NCBI GenBank assembly: GCA_012295275.1
Contig: CM022668.1
Coordinates: 4,007,080 to 4,071,079 of the forward strand
Origin: Chrysomallon squamiferum
Taxonomy: Eukaryota; Mollusca; Gastropoda; Neomphalida; Peltospiridae
Direction: 5' to 3'
Length of the DNA: 64,000 nucleotides
The notes below the pieces were generated by a model. It made no database searches. It was not told where the DNA came from and saw only the letters and a list, made by a program, of their open reading frames with translations. A program made the translations under genes and the position numbers. Positions 25,312 to 37,106 of the stretch are shown here, one piece after another; positions within the stretch are counted from its first letter, which is position 1, and each line of letters opens with the position of its first letter.

Positions 25312-25352
<41 letters not shown>

Positions 25353-25395
25353 GCACGCACACAGGCACGCACACAGGCACGCACACACACACATC
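25312..25395. repeat. (CA)n with AGGCACGCACAC 12-mers
   Basis: CA units, then about three copies of a 12-base unit, then CA units again. Confidence 0.9.
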
Positions 25396-25791
25396 GCGTC
25401 TGTTTATTTCAGTAGTGCAGATGAACACACGTTAACGAAGTTAAAAACGCCCGAACGACCACTGACTGAGTTCTTATTTCATTTTAAAAATGTTTAATAA
25501 TGAAACAGAAACTGAGTTCAAAGCCAACTACAACATGAATGAAAATTTGGACAGAAAACTGAAACACATCAGACTGAGTTCAAAGTAATAATGGACAGCT
25601 GATTGGAATAACGCGACGTAAAACAGCAGAAAATATGTTTTACTGACTAGAAACAATTCTTTTCAATTCTTTCTTTTCTTCTTCTTTTTTTTTTTTTATC
25701 CATTGTATAATTATCATTGGATAATTATTTATTTTTAGTCTCGAAAGAAATAATTAATCACAAATAATTAGGAGATAACTAAAAACTGAAA

Positions 25792-25830
25792 TACTACTAC
25801 TGCTGCTGCTACTGCTACTACTGCTACTAT

Positions 25831-25883
<53 letters not shown>
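25792..25883. repeat. (TAC)n microsatellite with CTG/TGC interruptions
   Basis: About 30 trinucleotide units, purest at 25830-25883. Confidence 0.95.
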
Positions 25884-26117
25884 AAATCACAATAATAAAA
25901 AACAAAATAAGAAAGACTGAGAGACAGAGAACGAGAGACAGATATGTGTATATGTGTGTTTATGTTTATAGATGTTTTTTACACATGGGAGATAACTGTT
26001 TACAGATTACATTTCTGTACGGTGCTACTTACTTCCCCATTATATAAATAAATTGTATGTGAGAGGCAGACTGCTTGTGTATGTGTATGTATAAAAACGA
26101 GAGAGATAATGTGTGGG

Positions 26118-26120
<3 letters not shown>

Positions 26121-26207
<87 letters not shown>
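26121..26207. repeat. (TG)n(AG)n compound microsatellite
   Basis: TG to 26150, AG to 26207. Confidence 0.95.
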
Positions 26208-26209
<2 letters not shown>

Positions 26210-29160
26210 TGTATGCTATTTATAAGTGAGGAAATTAACAGTAAATTCACCATTCTAGCGTGTATGTGACTGTGTGTGTTCGTACGTTTGCATATATGGG
26301 TGTGTGTGTGTGTGTACAAAAAAAAATATGTATATATATATTTATATATATACATATATACATAGGCACATAGGTACAACAGAATAACATGACGATGATA
26401 ATGCTACGGATGATTATAATAACGACGAGTATGAAACAAATATCAACAAATAGTAATTAATATCTTCAATATGGTCGTTGTCAAGAACAAGAAAAGCATG
26501 TTGGTAATGTTGTCAATGTTTATGAAGTAAAGAACTTTTCATGTCCTTTGTGTGAGACATCTGTATCACTGGATGAGAAATAATAACTCTAGTTTTGTAA
26601 CAAGATATCTTGTGTTTTTTAACGACAGCGGATGTGACTCATCAGTGGACACGGCTGTTGGGAGACTTGTTTTTCTAAAACTACCTTACTGCAGCGCGTT
26701 TTCCCTCACTCGTTATAGACGTGATGATGTTAAAATGTGTATAAAATAAATCTTCCTGCTCAGCTACCAGCGTCCTTGATGTGGTGGCAACGAGTTTTCT
26801 CTCTGATGTCTCCAATGACAGCCTATTGAAATGTCTTAAACAAATATCTATTACTTCATTCATACATTATCAGTTCAACTGTCTCCGTGACTAATTCACA
26901 ACCAGACGTATGAAAGGAAATATTAATAACTTGTTTAATGTCAAAGTTTAAAAACAAACTCGTTTCTATGGTAATATAATTACCGTTGCTTTACAGAAGA
27001 CCATCAATGCGAGATCTACGTTTTTTTTTTTACTGTAATCGTTTTTTTTTTTTTTACAGAAAGTAGACCCGCGAGACTTACATAATACTGAAGACTATAC
27101 ATGCCTGTCTATTATAATATTTTACAAACAGAAATAACTGCTTTATTTGTTTATGTCGAATAACGTTTCTTTTACTTGATAGTTCAAAGACTAAACCCTT
27201 TAAATCTCTTTTTGTCCGCAATTTATATTCCATGTGTTCTTTTCAATGTTTTTAACGTCTAGGAAGTTCATATTTCAGAAAATTAGTGATTTAACTTTTG
27301 AATACTGGATTTTTAATTTGTAACGTGAGTTATTGTTTTATCTTTAGAGTTGAAGATGGTTAAACTAACATCAAGAGTTGAAATTTATCACAGTATAATG
27401 ATTTCCATGGCACAACGTGATGTACATAAATTATAAATGACTCCGCCCCTACCTACCCCACACTTCTACAGGTCTGCTACATAATACAGTTCTGACTCAT
27501 TCTAATCTGATTAAATATTGAGATGACTCATATCTCGGTGTACTCTATTCAGACAAATGCTGGCTGATTCCTTATTTTTGTTCTAAGTCCGTCCGTTTGT
27601 TTGTTTCTTCGTCTATTGAAACTGTTTTGAATTAAATCAGTTTTAATTAAGGCTTTTTAGAAATAGCAGGCACTTTGTAGTTTTGCGTTAATTACACAGA
27701 AGAGAAAAATGCAAAAGTGACTTTCCTCAAAACAAATTAAATTTGATCGGCTTCTTGCTTTGAACAGATGTGTGAAAGTGTTCAGCAATTAAAGTAAATG
27801 AGTTGAAATGCAAAGTTTGAACGAGCGACTGGTAACAAGTTTTAGTTAATAACTGCTGTTGTCTAACAACTGATGTCGACACTGAACTTTATTTAAGAAA
27901 ACGTAGACAGAAAAATAAATAAATAAATAATAACAATGATGATGATGACTATGTGATGATGATGATGATGATAGTTGTTTGGGTTTTTATAAATATTTTT
28001 CAATGTTATTATCAAGATGTGGTAAGTAAATGTCATCTAGAAAAACAGCAAAAACAACACACGAAAATAACCGTTTTTTCTTGAGTATTCTTTATGTATA
28101 AACAGGTAAATGAAAATATTTCAATGTTCAGTTGTGAACAATTTCTATTTTATTTATTTATTTATTTATTTACTTACTTATTTGTGTATGTTTAAAGAAA
28201 CATATAATTTATGTTTTTATTTGTACAGTTGAATGTGTCAAATTATTAAAGACTTGGTCAGTTTTACAGTGAGAGTGTAATTTTCTCTATACTAAAATGT
28301 GTATATTAACTTATTTCATTTGTGAACTAACAGCTAGCTGTAATTATTTCACTTTGTGTTTTGTCTGTTAACGCCTTTCTGTGAACCTCATCTTTCTGAT
28401 TCCTTTTAGAAAACCAAACTGAACAGTTCGAAAGATTTCCAAACGAAGCAGTTTTGAATGAATTTTATTTAACTGTCAGAAAACGAGTAGGTAGTTGTTA
28501 GGAAAGCAGATATAAAGATTTTTGAATTCGATGAGAGAAACACGCTCTGGTGTCGTTCAGAAAGTGTGATTGTAACACAACAGCTCATTCAGATCATCGT
28601 GTTGTTACTCATTGGTGTTTATGATGAACATAAGCCTAAGTAAAAACTAACGTGAAAAAAGTGTTTTGTGCTATTTTTGAGTTGTTAAAGCAGAGGTTAT
28701 GTCGTGGATCCTAAATTTTTAACTTGCTATCTGATCTCATACTTAAAATATAATTATTAATGTTACGTTGAGACTTCGTTGAACAAAAGATAATTCATGT
28801 ATGTTTCTCTCATTAAAAAAGAGATAAATATAAAAATAAAATAAAAATAAATAACTAAATAAATAAATAAATAATATTAAATAAAATAAGATAATAATAA
28901 TAAAAAAATAAAGAAATAAAAACAAACAACACCAATAAGAAAAAAAAAAAAAAAAAAGCAGATGAAAACAACGATGTATTATGTTTCAGAATACATTAAA
29001 CTGTTTTGTATCTGTTTCATGTAAGTCATCAATCGATTCCAACGTGAAAGCAACACACACTCTGTACTACATCTGACTTCTTGTTTGTACAACCTGAATC
29101 TAGAAATATCGTAACAAAAACGCCTTTATACATTTATATGGTGTATACACACACGCAAAC
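26208..29160. other. Non-coding interval
   Basis: Mostly unique AT-rich sequence without a recognisable exon. 26540-26870 is less AT-rich and has short open frames on both strands that match nothing I know. Poly-T runs near 27022-27055, a GATGAT run at 27936-27972, AAAT runs 28825-28920 and poly-A at 28940-28957. Confidence 0.5.
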
Positions 29161-29163
29161 ACA

Positions 29164-29221
<58 letters not shown>
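29161..29221. repeat. (CA)n microsatellite
   Basis: About 30 units. Confidence 0.95.
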
Positions 29222-29224
<3 letters not shown>

Positions 29225-29278
29225 TCACCATCTAGTATGAGAGATCAAACTCCTTTAGCTAGATTTGTTTTGAAACGT

Positions 29279-29680
29279 TTGTGTGTGTGTATGAATGTGT
29301 TTGTGTGTGTTTGAATGTGATTGTGTGTGTATGAATGTGTTTGTGTCTGTATGTATGAGTGTGTTTGTGAGTATGAGTGTGTGTTTGTATGTGTATGAGT
29401 GTTTGTGTGTGTGTATGAGTGTGTTTGTCTGAATGTGTATGAGTGTGTTTGTGTGTGTACGAGTGTGTTTGTCTGTGCATGTATGTGTTTGTGTGTATAT
29501 GAGTATTTGTGTATGTATGAATGTGTTTGTGTGTATGTATGAGTGTGTTGGTGTGTGTGTGAGTGTGTATGAATGTTTGTGTGTTTGTGTGTGTGTGAGT
29601 GTGTATGAATGTTTGTGTGTTTGTGTGTCTGAGTGTATCAGTGTGTGTGTATGTGTGTTTGTGTGTGTATATGGTTGTTT
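29279..29680. repeat. TG-rich minisatellite (TGTGTTTGTGTGTATGAG-like units)
   Basis: About 400 bp of variable 16-24 base units built from TGTG, TTTG and ATGAG words. The long frames it opens on both strands are artefacts. Confidence 0.9.
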
Positions 29681-30024
29681 ATTTATTCAGATCAAAATGT
29701 TAAATTCATGATATAAAATTACATTATCATCATCATCAAAGACAGAAGAAAGAGGAAGTCATTAAAAAGAGTAAATTATGTGTAACATTAAAACTTTTGT
29801 GGTCAGCTTGACAATACACGGAGAAAGCATGATAGATTATTATATCTAACTGAAGTGGGTTTTTTTTTGGTGTTTTTTCACTTGAAAATTGTCAACATTG
29901 CATTCACCTAAAGCAAAACAGGAAATTCGAGTTTTTCTAGAACAAGCAGAATACGTGATAATGAAATTAATCAAAACTCGTTAATAAGAAATAGACGTGT
30001 ACATGCATATAAATACATTTCTAG

Positions 30025-30026
<2 letters not shown>

Positions 30027-30105
<79 letters not shown>
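30027..30105. repeat. (GA)n microsatellite
   Basis: About 39 units. Confidence 0.95.
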
Positions 30106-30107
<2 letters not shown>

Positions 30108-30249
30108 TTAAAAGATGGATACTCAAAAATTATTTTGACAAGCACATGTTACAGAACACGTAGTATTAATAACAGTGTAGTAGAGCAGTGACAGATGTAT
30201 TTTTAATAGATGAGAGAAAGTTTATTGTGTATGGTATATCTATCTATAT

Positions 30250-30251
<2 letters not shown>

Positions 30252-30301
<50 letters not shown>

Positions 30302-30308
30302 GTGTGTA
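30252..30308. repeat. (CA)n ending in a short (TG)n
   Basis: CA units followed directly by TGTGTGTG, so the right end can fold back on itself. Confidence 0.9.
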
Positions 30309-30781
30309 GACCCCCCAGGACGTATTACGAATAATTTATTTAATACCGGTGTCATATACACGATTATCCAATTTTACAGGTTAATCTGAATTAAACACGC
30401 TTAGAGTTGTTTACAGAGACACGTTAGAATGACTAATTCACAGCAGGAGCTTCATTCCAAGTAAGTGATAAACATCGATTATTCGAGGCGAAAGCTCATA
30501 ATTTTCTTAAACGTTTTATGTCTGACAGTTACAGTGGCAAAGATGGCAATACTAGATTCTCTCCACCACAAGTTCTGTCTTCCTGTTAAACGAAAAAAAA
30601 AAAAAAAAAAAAAAATAATAAAATTCTCCTCTGAGACTTAGATCATCTTGGCCTGTTCCTTATATTTGCTCTGTAAAAATATTCCTTAGATTTGCTTTCT
30701 AGAATTGTTCATTTGGTTAATTTCAACAAACATTCTTTATGTACATAATCAAAAAATCTACTACAACTTTTATCACATTTA

Positions 30782-31285
30782 TATTCTAGAATAACTTTTG
30801 TGACATAATTGAGTATACCATTCTAGAACAGTTTTATGACGTATATGAGTACATTATAATCCAGAACACTTTAATAACTTTAATAAACACTGTATTCTAG
30901 AACAGTTCAATGAAGTGTGAGTACCCAGTGTATACTAGAATAATTCAATGACGTATGAATATACCCTGTTTTCTAGAACAGTTCAATGACGTGTGAGTAT
31001 ACACTGTATTCTAGAACAGTTAAATGACGTGTGAGTATACACTGTATTCTAGAACAGTTCAATGACGTGTGAGTATACACTGTATTCTAGAACAGTTAAA
31101 TGACATGTGAGTATACACTGTATTCTAGAACAGTTAAATGACGTGTGAGTATACACTGTATTCTAGAACAGTTAAATGACGTGTGAGTATACACTGTATT
31201 CTAGAACAGTTCAATGACGTGTGCGTATATATTATTTTCTAGAATAGTTCAATGACATATGAGTATATAGAGTATTCAAGAACAT
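30782..31285. repeat. 38-bp tandem array, about 13 units
   Basis: The consensus has three blocks: TGTATTCTAGAACAGT, then TMAATGACGTGTG, then AGTATACAC. TCTAGA-type anchors start at 30785, 30822, 30860, 30896, 30934, 30972, 31010, 31048, 31086, 31124, 31162, 31200, 31238 and 31276, so spacing is 36-38 and exactly 38 in the central copies. Central units are nearly identical; the outer copies on both sides are degenerate, as expected when unequal exchange homogenises the middle of an array. Confidence 0.95.
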
Positions 31286-32029
31286 GGACAAGTTTCATAA
31301 TTCACAAACTGGCATCCTCTAGTAACTACTAACATATAAAACAGTCGCAAGGTGTTGGTACGGGAGAACTGTATTATCTTGATGATCTAACAACACTCTA
31401 ACCAGTGGACTAATCAGCTCTGTTGGTCGCAAGTACATTGCTGTCGATAATGCTCAGTATTTCTCTAAAAAGAGATACTGCGCGACATGTTTGTGAAACC
31501 TGATGCCTGAGTAATGAGAAAATATTTTTAATAACTCACAGAAAACAGGTTTTTTTAAGAATACCATTAACACAGGGCAGTTCAGCTGATATTTGAAGGT
31601 AACCGGCTCACGTGTTTGACAATTAACTACAGTGGAGATATTGATTCTGTGAACAGAGTGAAATAACATCGAGAGTTACAACTGAAAACTCAGATACAGA
31701 GAAGTATATTCTAACACGACAGACAATGTTTTTAAAGTGAATAGTGACTGACTGTACACTTTCCCTGGAACTGTTTCTAGACTTTAAAACAGATCAGTTT
31801 TCTGTAACATATCCTAGCCTGCTTTATGCAGCACAATGCACTGTTTAAGTTGAATGCATTCTTACACTCTTTCATTTTACTTTTAGATTAGGTTTCGAAA
31901 ATATTGTATTTATTTATAATAATGATAACATAACAAAAACACAACAACAACAATGATAATAAAGATAATAATAATTGTTCATATTGTATATCGGTTTGTT
32001 CAAAAGCTGAGATATTCTATATAAAATAC
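31286..32029. other. Non-coding interval between two tandem arrays
   Basis: Unique sequence; a 71-codon minus-strand frame at 31454-31669 matches nothing I know. Confidence 0.5.
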
Positions 32030-32030
32030 C

Positions 32031-32348
32031 AAACTGTCTGATTTCTACACAACCACTGTCAGTAATGTGCTGACAACTGTCTGGTTTCTACACAACCACT
32101 GTCAGTAATGTGCTGACAACTGTCTGGTTTCTACACAACCACTGTCAGTAATGTGCTGACAACTGTCTGGTTTCTACACAACCACTGTCAGTAATGTGCT
32201 GACAACTGTCTGGTTTCTAGACAACCACTGTCAGTAATGTGCTGACAACTGTCTGGTTTCTAGACAACCACTGTCAGTAATGTGCTGACAACTGTCTAGT
32301 TTCTAGTCAACCACTGTCAGTAATGTGCTGATAAACTGGTTTCTAGAC
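32031..32348. repeat. 43-bp tandem array, seven units
   Basis: Units start at 32031, 32073, 32116, 32159, 32202, 32245 and 32288, followed by a partial unit. Consensus: ACAACTGTCTGGTTTCTACA, then CAACCACTGTCAGTAATGTG, then CTG. Copies 1-4 have TCTACAC, 5 and 6 TCTAGAC, and 7 TCTAGTC, so variants are grouped in order along the array. It ends about 500 bp before the LicD-like coding exon. Confidence 0.95.
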
Positions 32349-32844
32349 GTTTCTTCTGACATTGCATTCTACCTCATTTGTAACTTTTGTTCTAAATACT
32401 ATATATTGACAAGACATAATAGTTCTATTAAGAGAAAGTTTTCCATAATACCGTAATATAATCATTTTCTAGTTTCATTTACAAGTAAACTATTCAATAT
32501 TTTTAATTTCTATGTTGGCTGTAATTTTTATTTCATTTATGTTTGGTGTTTTATGAAATGAACTGTATTGTAAACGATCAGATGCAAACAGAACTGTCGT
32601 AATATTAATTGTCATTAAACAGTTTAGCGTCATATCTGTTTAATTGGATATAATTATATCATTATAATCAAAAGTTAAATGAAAATAGAAAATATACATT
32701 TCAGCTGTGTGAGAGACTAACATTTCTAGATAAAAGGTATCAGACTGTAACATTTTAAAATCGATATACTAACATTACCAACTGGTCTTGTGATAGTTAA
32801 CACTGAACATAACATTTTTCTGCAGACTGAGAAATATAAGAAAG

Positions 32845-33738
32845 ATGCTTGCATTGTTTGTAGTATTAGGTTTTGTGACAGTCATTCTAAACGTGCTTCT
32901 TTCATCACGAGGTCACTATTTTGTCCAGAATGAACAAAGTCTGAAGACGATCTACTACTCTCTGACTGAACGTGTTGTTGGGAAGAGAGGAGGTGTTGAC
33001 ATTTGGTATGTTGGAAATAAAAAGAAAATTATCTCTGATCCAGCTCTCAAACATTTTCTGCCGCGGATGTCGATAAACGACCAAGTTCTCATGCTTCTCA
33101 CTCTCGATGTTTTTACTGAGATGTGTGAAACGGCAAATCTGACGTATTTTCTGTGGGGTGGGTCTCTTCTGGGAGTGTACCGACACCACGGCTTTATTCC
33201 ATGGGACGACGACTTGGATATTGTTCTTGTTGTTTCCGATATCAACAAAACTCGACAAGCGCTGAAACGAAGCGAGGACTATGAGCTGTACTCTCCTGAC
33301 AATTATCAGTGGAAGCTTTTCAAAAAGGATCTGCCACCTCTAGCCAGACTGAAATCATTTAAATATCTTTTTCTTGATATTTTTATCTTCGGTGAAAACT
33401 CAACTCACGTGTTTGGTTTATTTACAAACATAAAAGATTACGTGTACAAAAAGGACGACATTTATCCACTTCAAAGTCGTATTTTCGAAAACCGAAACGT
33501 CTCAACTCCGTGCAGGATGAGCCAGCTCGTAGAACACTACAAAGTAGAGAAGTGCAAGTCACTCTGGTACCTGCACAAAGACCACGTCACCATTAAAGAG
33601 TCAACAGTCTCATGCATCACCTTACACGACGTCTTCCCTTTTGTCTTCAGAGAATATAATTCTACCCACGTTACTGAAACACTGAAACGTGGAGACGAGG
33701 TGTTACGGAAAATCACGGTAACTAAACCATGTGTATAA
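32845..33738 (+). CDS. LicD/fukutin-family membrane protein (putative phospho-sugar transferase)
   Basis: A 297-residue type II membrane protein: a hydrophobic anchor at about residues 2-20, then a lumenal domain. The LicD core is plain: YFLWGGSLLGVYRHHG (101-116) followed by FIPWDDDLDI (117-126), with the acidic DDDLD metal/nucleotide-binding site, and FLDIFIF at 176-182. N-glycosylation sequons at N98, N134, N185, N218 and N272 suit a Golgi/ER lumenal protein. The family includes bacterial LicD phosphocholine transferase and animal FKTN/FKRP ribitol-phosphate transferases; the substrate here is unknown. It is shorter than FKTN or FKRP and lacks their long N-terminal domains. Acceptor TTTTCTGCAG ends at 32825, so at least one 5' non-coding exon exists upstream. 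Confidence 0.9.
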   Translation: MLALFVVLGFVTVILNVLLSSRGHYFVQNEQSLKTIYYSLTERVVGKRGGVDIWYVGNKKKIISDPALKHFLPRMSINDQVLMLLTLDVFTEMCETANLTYFLWGGSLLGVYRHHGFIPWDDDLDIVLVVSDINKTRQALKRSEDYELYSPDNYQWKLFKKDLPPLARLKSFKYLFLDIFIFGENSTHVFGLFTNIKDYVYKKDDIYPLQSRIFENRNVSTPCRMSQLVEHYKVEKCKSLWYLHKDHVTIKESTVSCITLHDVFPFVFREYNSTHVTETLKRGDEVLRKITVTKPCV

Positions 33739-34150
33739 AGAAGCAAACCAGTCCCAGACTCTCCAGCTTGATACGTTTCTCACTTTGACATCTTTATAAA
33801 GAATTCTATTATCTGTTTTATTGCCAGCATCCTCATATTACAAAATACAGTTTGCTAATAAGCATTTCATGACAAAAGCTATGAAAGTAGTGTACGTTAC
33901 ATGCTGCTGAAAATGATAATTAATGTATTATTATTATTATTATTTTTAAGAATAGAAGAATTCTGTCTGTCTGCAGTAGAAGTAGCATTAGTTGTTGCTA
34001 TTTTGGTGTTTGAAGTAGTAACAGCTACGGAAGAAATATAATTATCATATTATCACAATTTATTGTCATTATTTTTCTTTCATTTTTTTATTTTTTATTT
34101 TTATCTATTTATTTAGTTAGTTAGTTGTTCTTTATCTTATTATTACCATC

Positions 34151-34244
<94 letters not shown>

Positions 34245-35040
34245 AAATTATAGAGTTTGCAGCTCTTGCAAAATGAAACAGATGTCGATATAATTCTAAC
34301 TGGTTAGGTTTAACATAAAGTATACAGTATATCGTTACTTAGTTGTTAAATAAAACAGACACACAAAGGTGTAAATCAGTGAACATTATATTTCGGAATA
34401 AATAAAAATGTAAAACATAAATGTACTATTACAATATAAATTTTATGTAATATATATGTATTTTGTATAGTTTAGCACCGTTGAAGATTTTTATAACAAA
34501 CTTACTACAAGAGTATTTTCAAATAATTTCTTATATTTGCTTCCGTGCACGTGTGCATGCAAATATGCAGAAACATTCCTACTGTGTATGTGTGTTTGCG
34601 TCTATGTGTGTGTGTGTATATATGTATATATAGATACATGTGTGTGTGTGTGTGTATGTGTTTATATATATATATGTGTATGTGTGTGTGTTTGTGTTTA
34701 CGCTTATAAGTATGTATGGATAAATAAATAGTTATATAAGAAACAAATAGAAGGGATTACTACCATTGTGGCTACATAATTAGGGTCCTTAATTGGTGAT
34801 TAATTGCTTGAGTGATTATAACGTTCTGCCTATATGTCATAGTTTGGTCCAGTATTGAAGACTGATTAACAAAACAGAAACAGACATGTTCTATTCATTT
34901 CTTTATTTTATTTTATTTCATTTTTTCAATTTTCAAAAGTTGACTATATTATATTCAGTATTCATAGCAGTTCACACATTTCCTAAAGATCAAAGTTCAT
35001 ACTATTTCAGTTTAGCTTGATCAAATAGCAAAGGTATCCA
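33739..35040. other. Non-coding interval with microsatellites
   Basis: Contains the LicD-like 3' UTR, TTATTATT near 33930, (CT)n at 34154-34238, and TG/TA-rich repeats at 34586-34700. No gene seen. Confidence 0.6.
34154..34238. repeat. (CT)n microsatellite
   Basis: About 42 units. Confidence 0.95.
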
Positions 35041-35043
35041 AAT

Positions 35044-36238
35044 ACTGCTTTGGGGTTATCCTGTCGGTCGTTAGGTGATCTATGAGACGGACAAAGCGCT
35101 CATCCAGTTCCGTGTAGATCCGTCTTCCCCTCGGTTGACGTGAACGTTTCTTGCACAGTCTGTAGTCTCGACTTTCTTTATGTGTGTGACGAACTCAAAC
35201 AGGTTGCGATGGGCTTTTCGGATCCGTTGCTTCAACTTGTTATAGAACCCTTTAAGATTGTCCTTGGTGCTCTGGTTCCAGAGTGCTAACTGAAATCTGG
35301 CGTCGTCGTCAACCCATGTGTGGGTGATGTAGTCGTTGAACTGCGCTAGCCTTGGAAGTCGGAACTGTTGTTCGGGACATCCAATCAGACGTCCTGTGCT
35401 TGGTTGAATGGGAATAGTGACCAGGCAGAGGCTCTACGAACATGGCGCTGGGTTCGTCCTAACCTCGACTGCAAAGCCTTTCTCTGCGACATTCCTCCAC
35501 ACCGCTTGTGAGAAATAAAAAGAAAACATCCTCTGATGTCGACTTCTGGGTGCATCTCCTGAGCGGCTTGGATAGCGGTCACCTTACAGTCCGTCTGTAT
35601 TACACGCGTTGTGGTTTCAGCTCCAATTCTAGTGAGCGCAGCTGCGTTTATCAATGTGAACAACCTAAAACATGTCTGCTGGGACTTCCGTGGAAGTAAT
35701 AGGTGTGCAACAGGACACATGACGTCATCGACGATGCAGTGGATAGAATAGATCTGACACCACAAACTCAGACAAGCATAAAAGGTTCCGTCCATGAAAA
35801 GCGTCTCAGGCTCCTGCATTTCATCCGTAGCGCAGTCAAGAATCGTTTCTTCTTCACCATCGTCCACACACATTAAACTCCGCCAGTCAAGATCCCTTCC
35901 AGGCTCACATCTTGTCGTGTCTGTGGGTTGAGAGATAGAACTTTCTCCGGTGGCGATAAAGACCAGACTTGACGCTTGAAAAGGATGGAATATGGGCAAT
36001 GTCCGCTGGTGTCATTGCAGAAATCTGCTGGACAGGTGTCGCATCTTCCAATACGTGGTTTTTCAGTAGACTCGAAAGACGCCACTGAACTTCTGACTAC
36101 GGTGAATGGTTGCGTTCTATCACCGCATGGAGGTGATTGCCAGCGGTACTGCAACGACTCTTGCATCCACTCTGCACACATTTCTATATCTGCTACCTGA
36201 CAATGAACACTGAGATGATACCGATGACTCTCATGCAA
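35044..36238 (-). pseudogene. MULE-type transposase, frameshifted relic
   Basis: The main open part (35385-35999, 204 codons) carries the MULE transposase core: LFMDGTFYACLSLWCQIYSI (first catalytic Asp at residue 70), then LLPRKSQQTCFRLF, VIQTDCKVTAIQAA (second Asp at 137), then VDIRGCFLF. After a frame change, 35080-35385 reads LPRLAQFNDYITHTWVDDDA, then DNLKGFYNKLKQRIRKAHRN and LFEFVTHI, the typical C-terminal block. It ends in another frame with ELDERFVRLIDHLT. The cysteine-bearing stretch 36000-36238 may be the degraded N-terminal zinc-finger region. Several frame changes and stops show that it is inactive. Terminal repeats were not found. Confidence 0.85.
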
Positions 36239-36640
36239 AACTTGCTATTCCCCAGCCTGGCATGTGACATACTCCACTCCTTGAACGGCTGCCATAATGT
36301 AAATTGTGCATTCCCACAGTCTAAGAATTTTATACCAACTATGTATCTCACTGGTAACAATAACCCAGTAATAAATCACTGCATCAAACTAATTTTATAT
36401 TATGTTAGGAGAAGGTGTACAAAGAAGACAACAGTCACGACATGAGGATCATCATGGAGGGATGTTGTTAGAACAATCAAGGGACGCAGAATGTACACTC
36501 TCTCAAAAAAGAAGAACGGCTACCTATCAAAGAGAGCAGCCAGTCAAGTGAAGGAGAAGCAATGTTGTGAGAAGATGGCTAAGTAAGATAAAAAATGAAA
36601 CAAAAGGTAATAAGCTTAATTAAGAAACTCGAGAAGTCAT
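36239..36640 (+). other. Interval with a basic coding-like patch
   Basis: On the plus strand 36414-36560 reads QRRQQSRHEDHHGG, then SQKRRTATYQREQPVK before a stop, an Arg/Gln-rich composition as in transposon-encoded proteins. Not assignable to a family; it may belong to the neighbouring MULE or to another relic. Confidence 0.25.
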
Positions 36641-36654
36641 GTAATGTGTAATAT

Positions 36655-36960
36655 AAATTTTCATTTCATTACCAGCCACGGTTCGTAGGGGTTCGAATCC
36701 CGGTAAAGGTCCCAACTCAGAGCTGAGGTGTGTGTCCAGCACAGCGTACTTAAACCTTAGTTAGATAATTTCATTCTAAGAGAGGACCATTGCACTATAC
36801 TGAATAGGTGCATTTTAACGTCCCTGTCTGCCTCTAGACCCAGTGTAGGCACAATGGGATGCACCAGTGGAAGCAACCATTCAACTAATTCATTACAGAA
36901 AAGAGCCAGTACCACTGTGTACCCTTTAGAGGGATGACCTTTTTGCACTTTGCTTTAAGT
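36655..36960 (+). mobile_element. tRNA-derived SINE fragment
   Basis: A perfect RNA polymerase III B box, GGTTCGAATCC, at 36690-36700 sits in a tRNA-like T arm with a three-pair stem. It is followed by CAACTCAGAGCTGAGGTG and GTGTCCAGCACAGCG, a body common in molluscan tRNA-SINEs. No good A box is visible upstream, so the 5' end is truncated or degraded. The right boundary is uncertain. Confidence 0.6.
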
Positions 36961-37028
36961 TGGTCTAATTGACATGGTTAACATCACTTGCTGTTTTCAT
37001 TTATTTATATAAAATCTTCTTGTCAGTA

Positions 37029-37068
<40 letters not shown>

Positions 37069-37075
37069 TGTGTAA

Positions 37076-37106
<31 letters not shown>
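37029..37106. repeat. (TG)n and (TA)n run into which the Tigger relic inserted
   Basis: TG units at 37029-37066, then TA-rich sequence to 37106; the next base is the first of the transposon. Confidence 0.9.

Noticed and set aside
32905-33258. Minus-strand frames of 117 and 97 codons
   Set aside because: Antisense shadows of the LicD-like gene.
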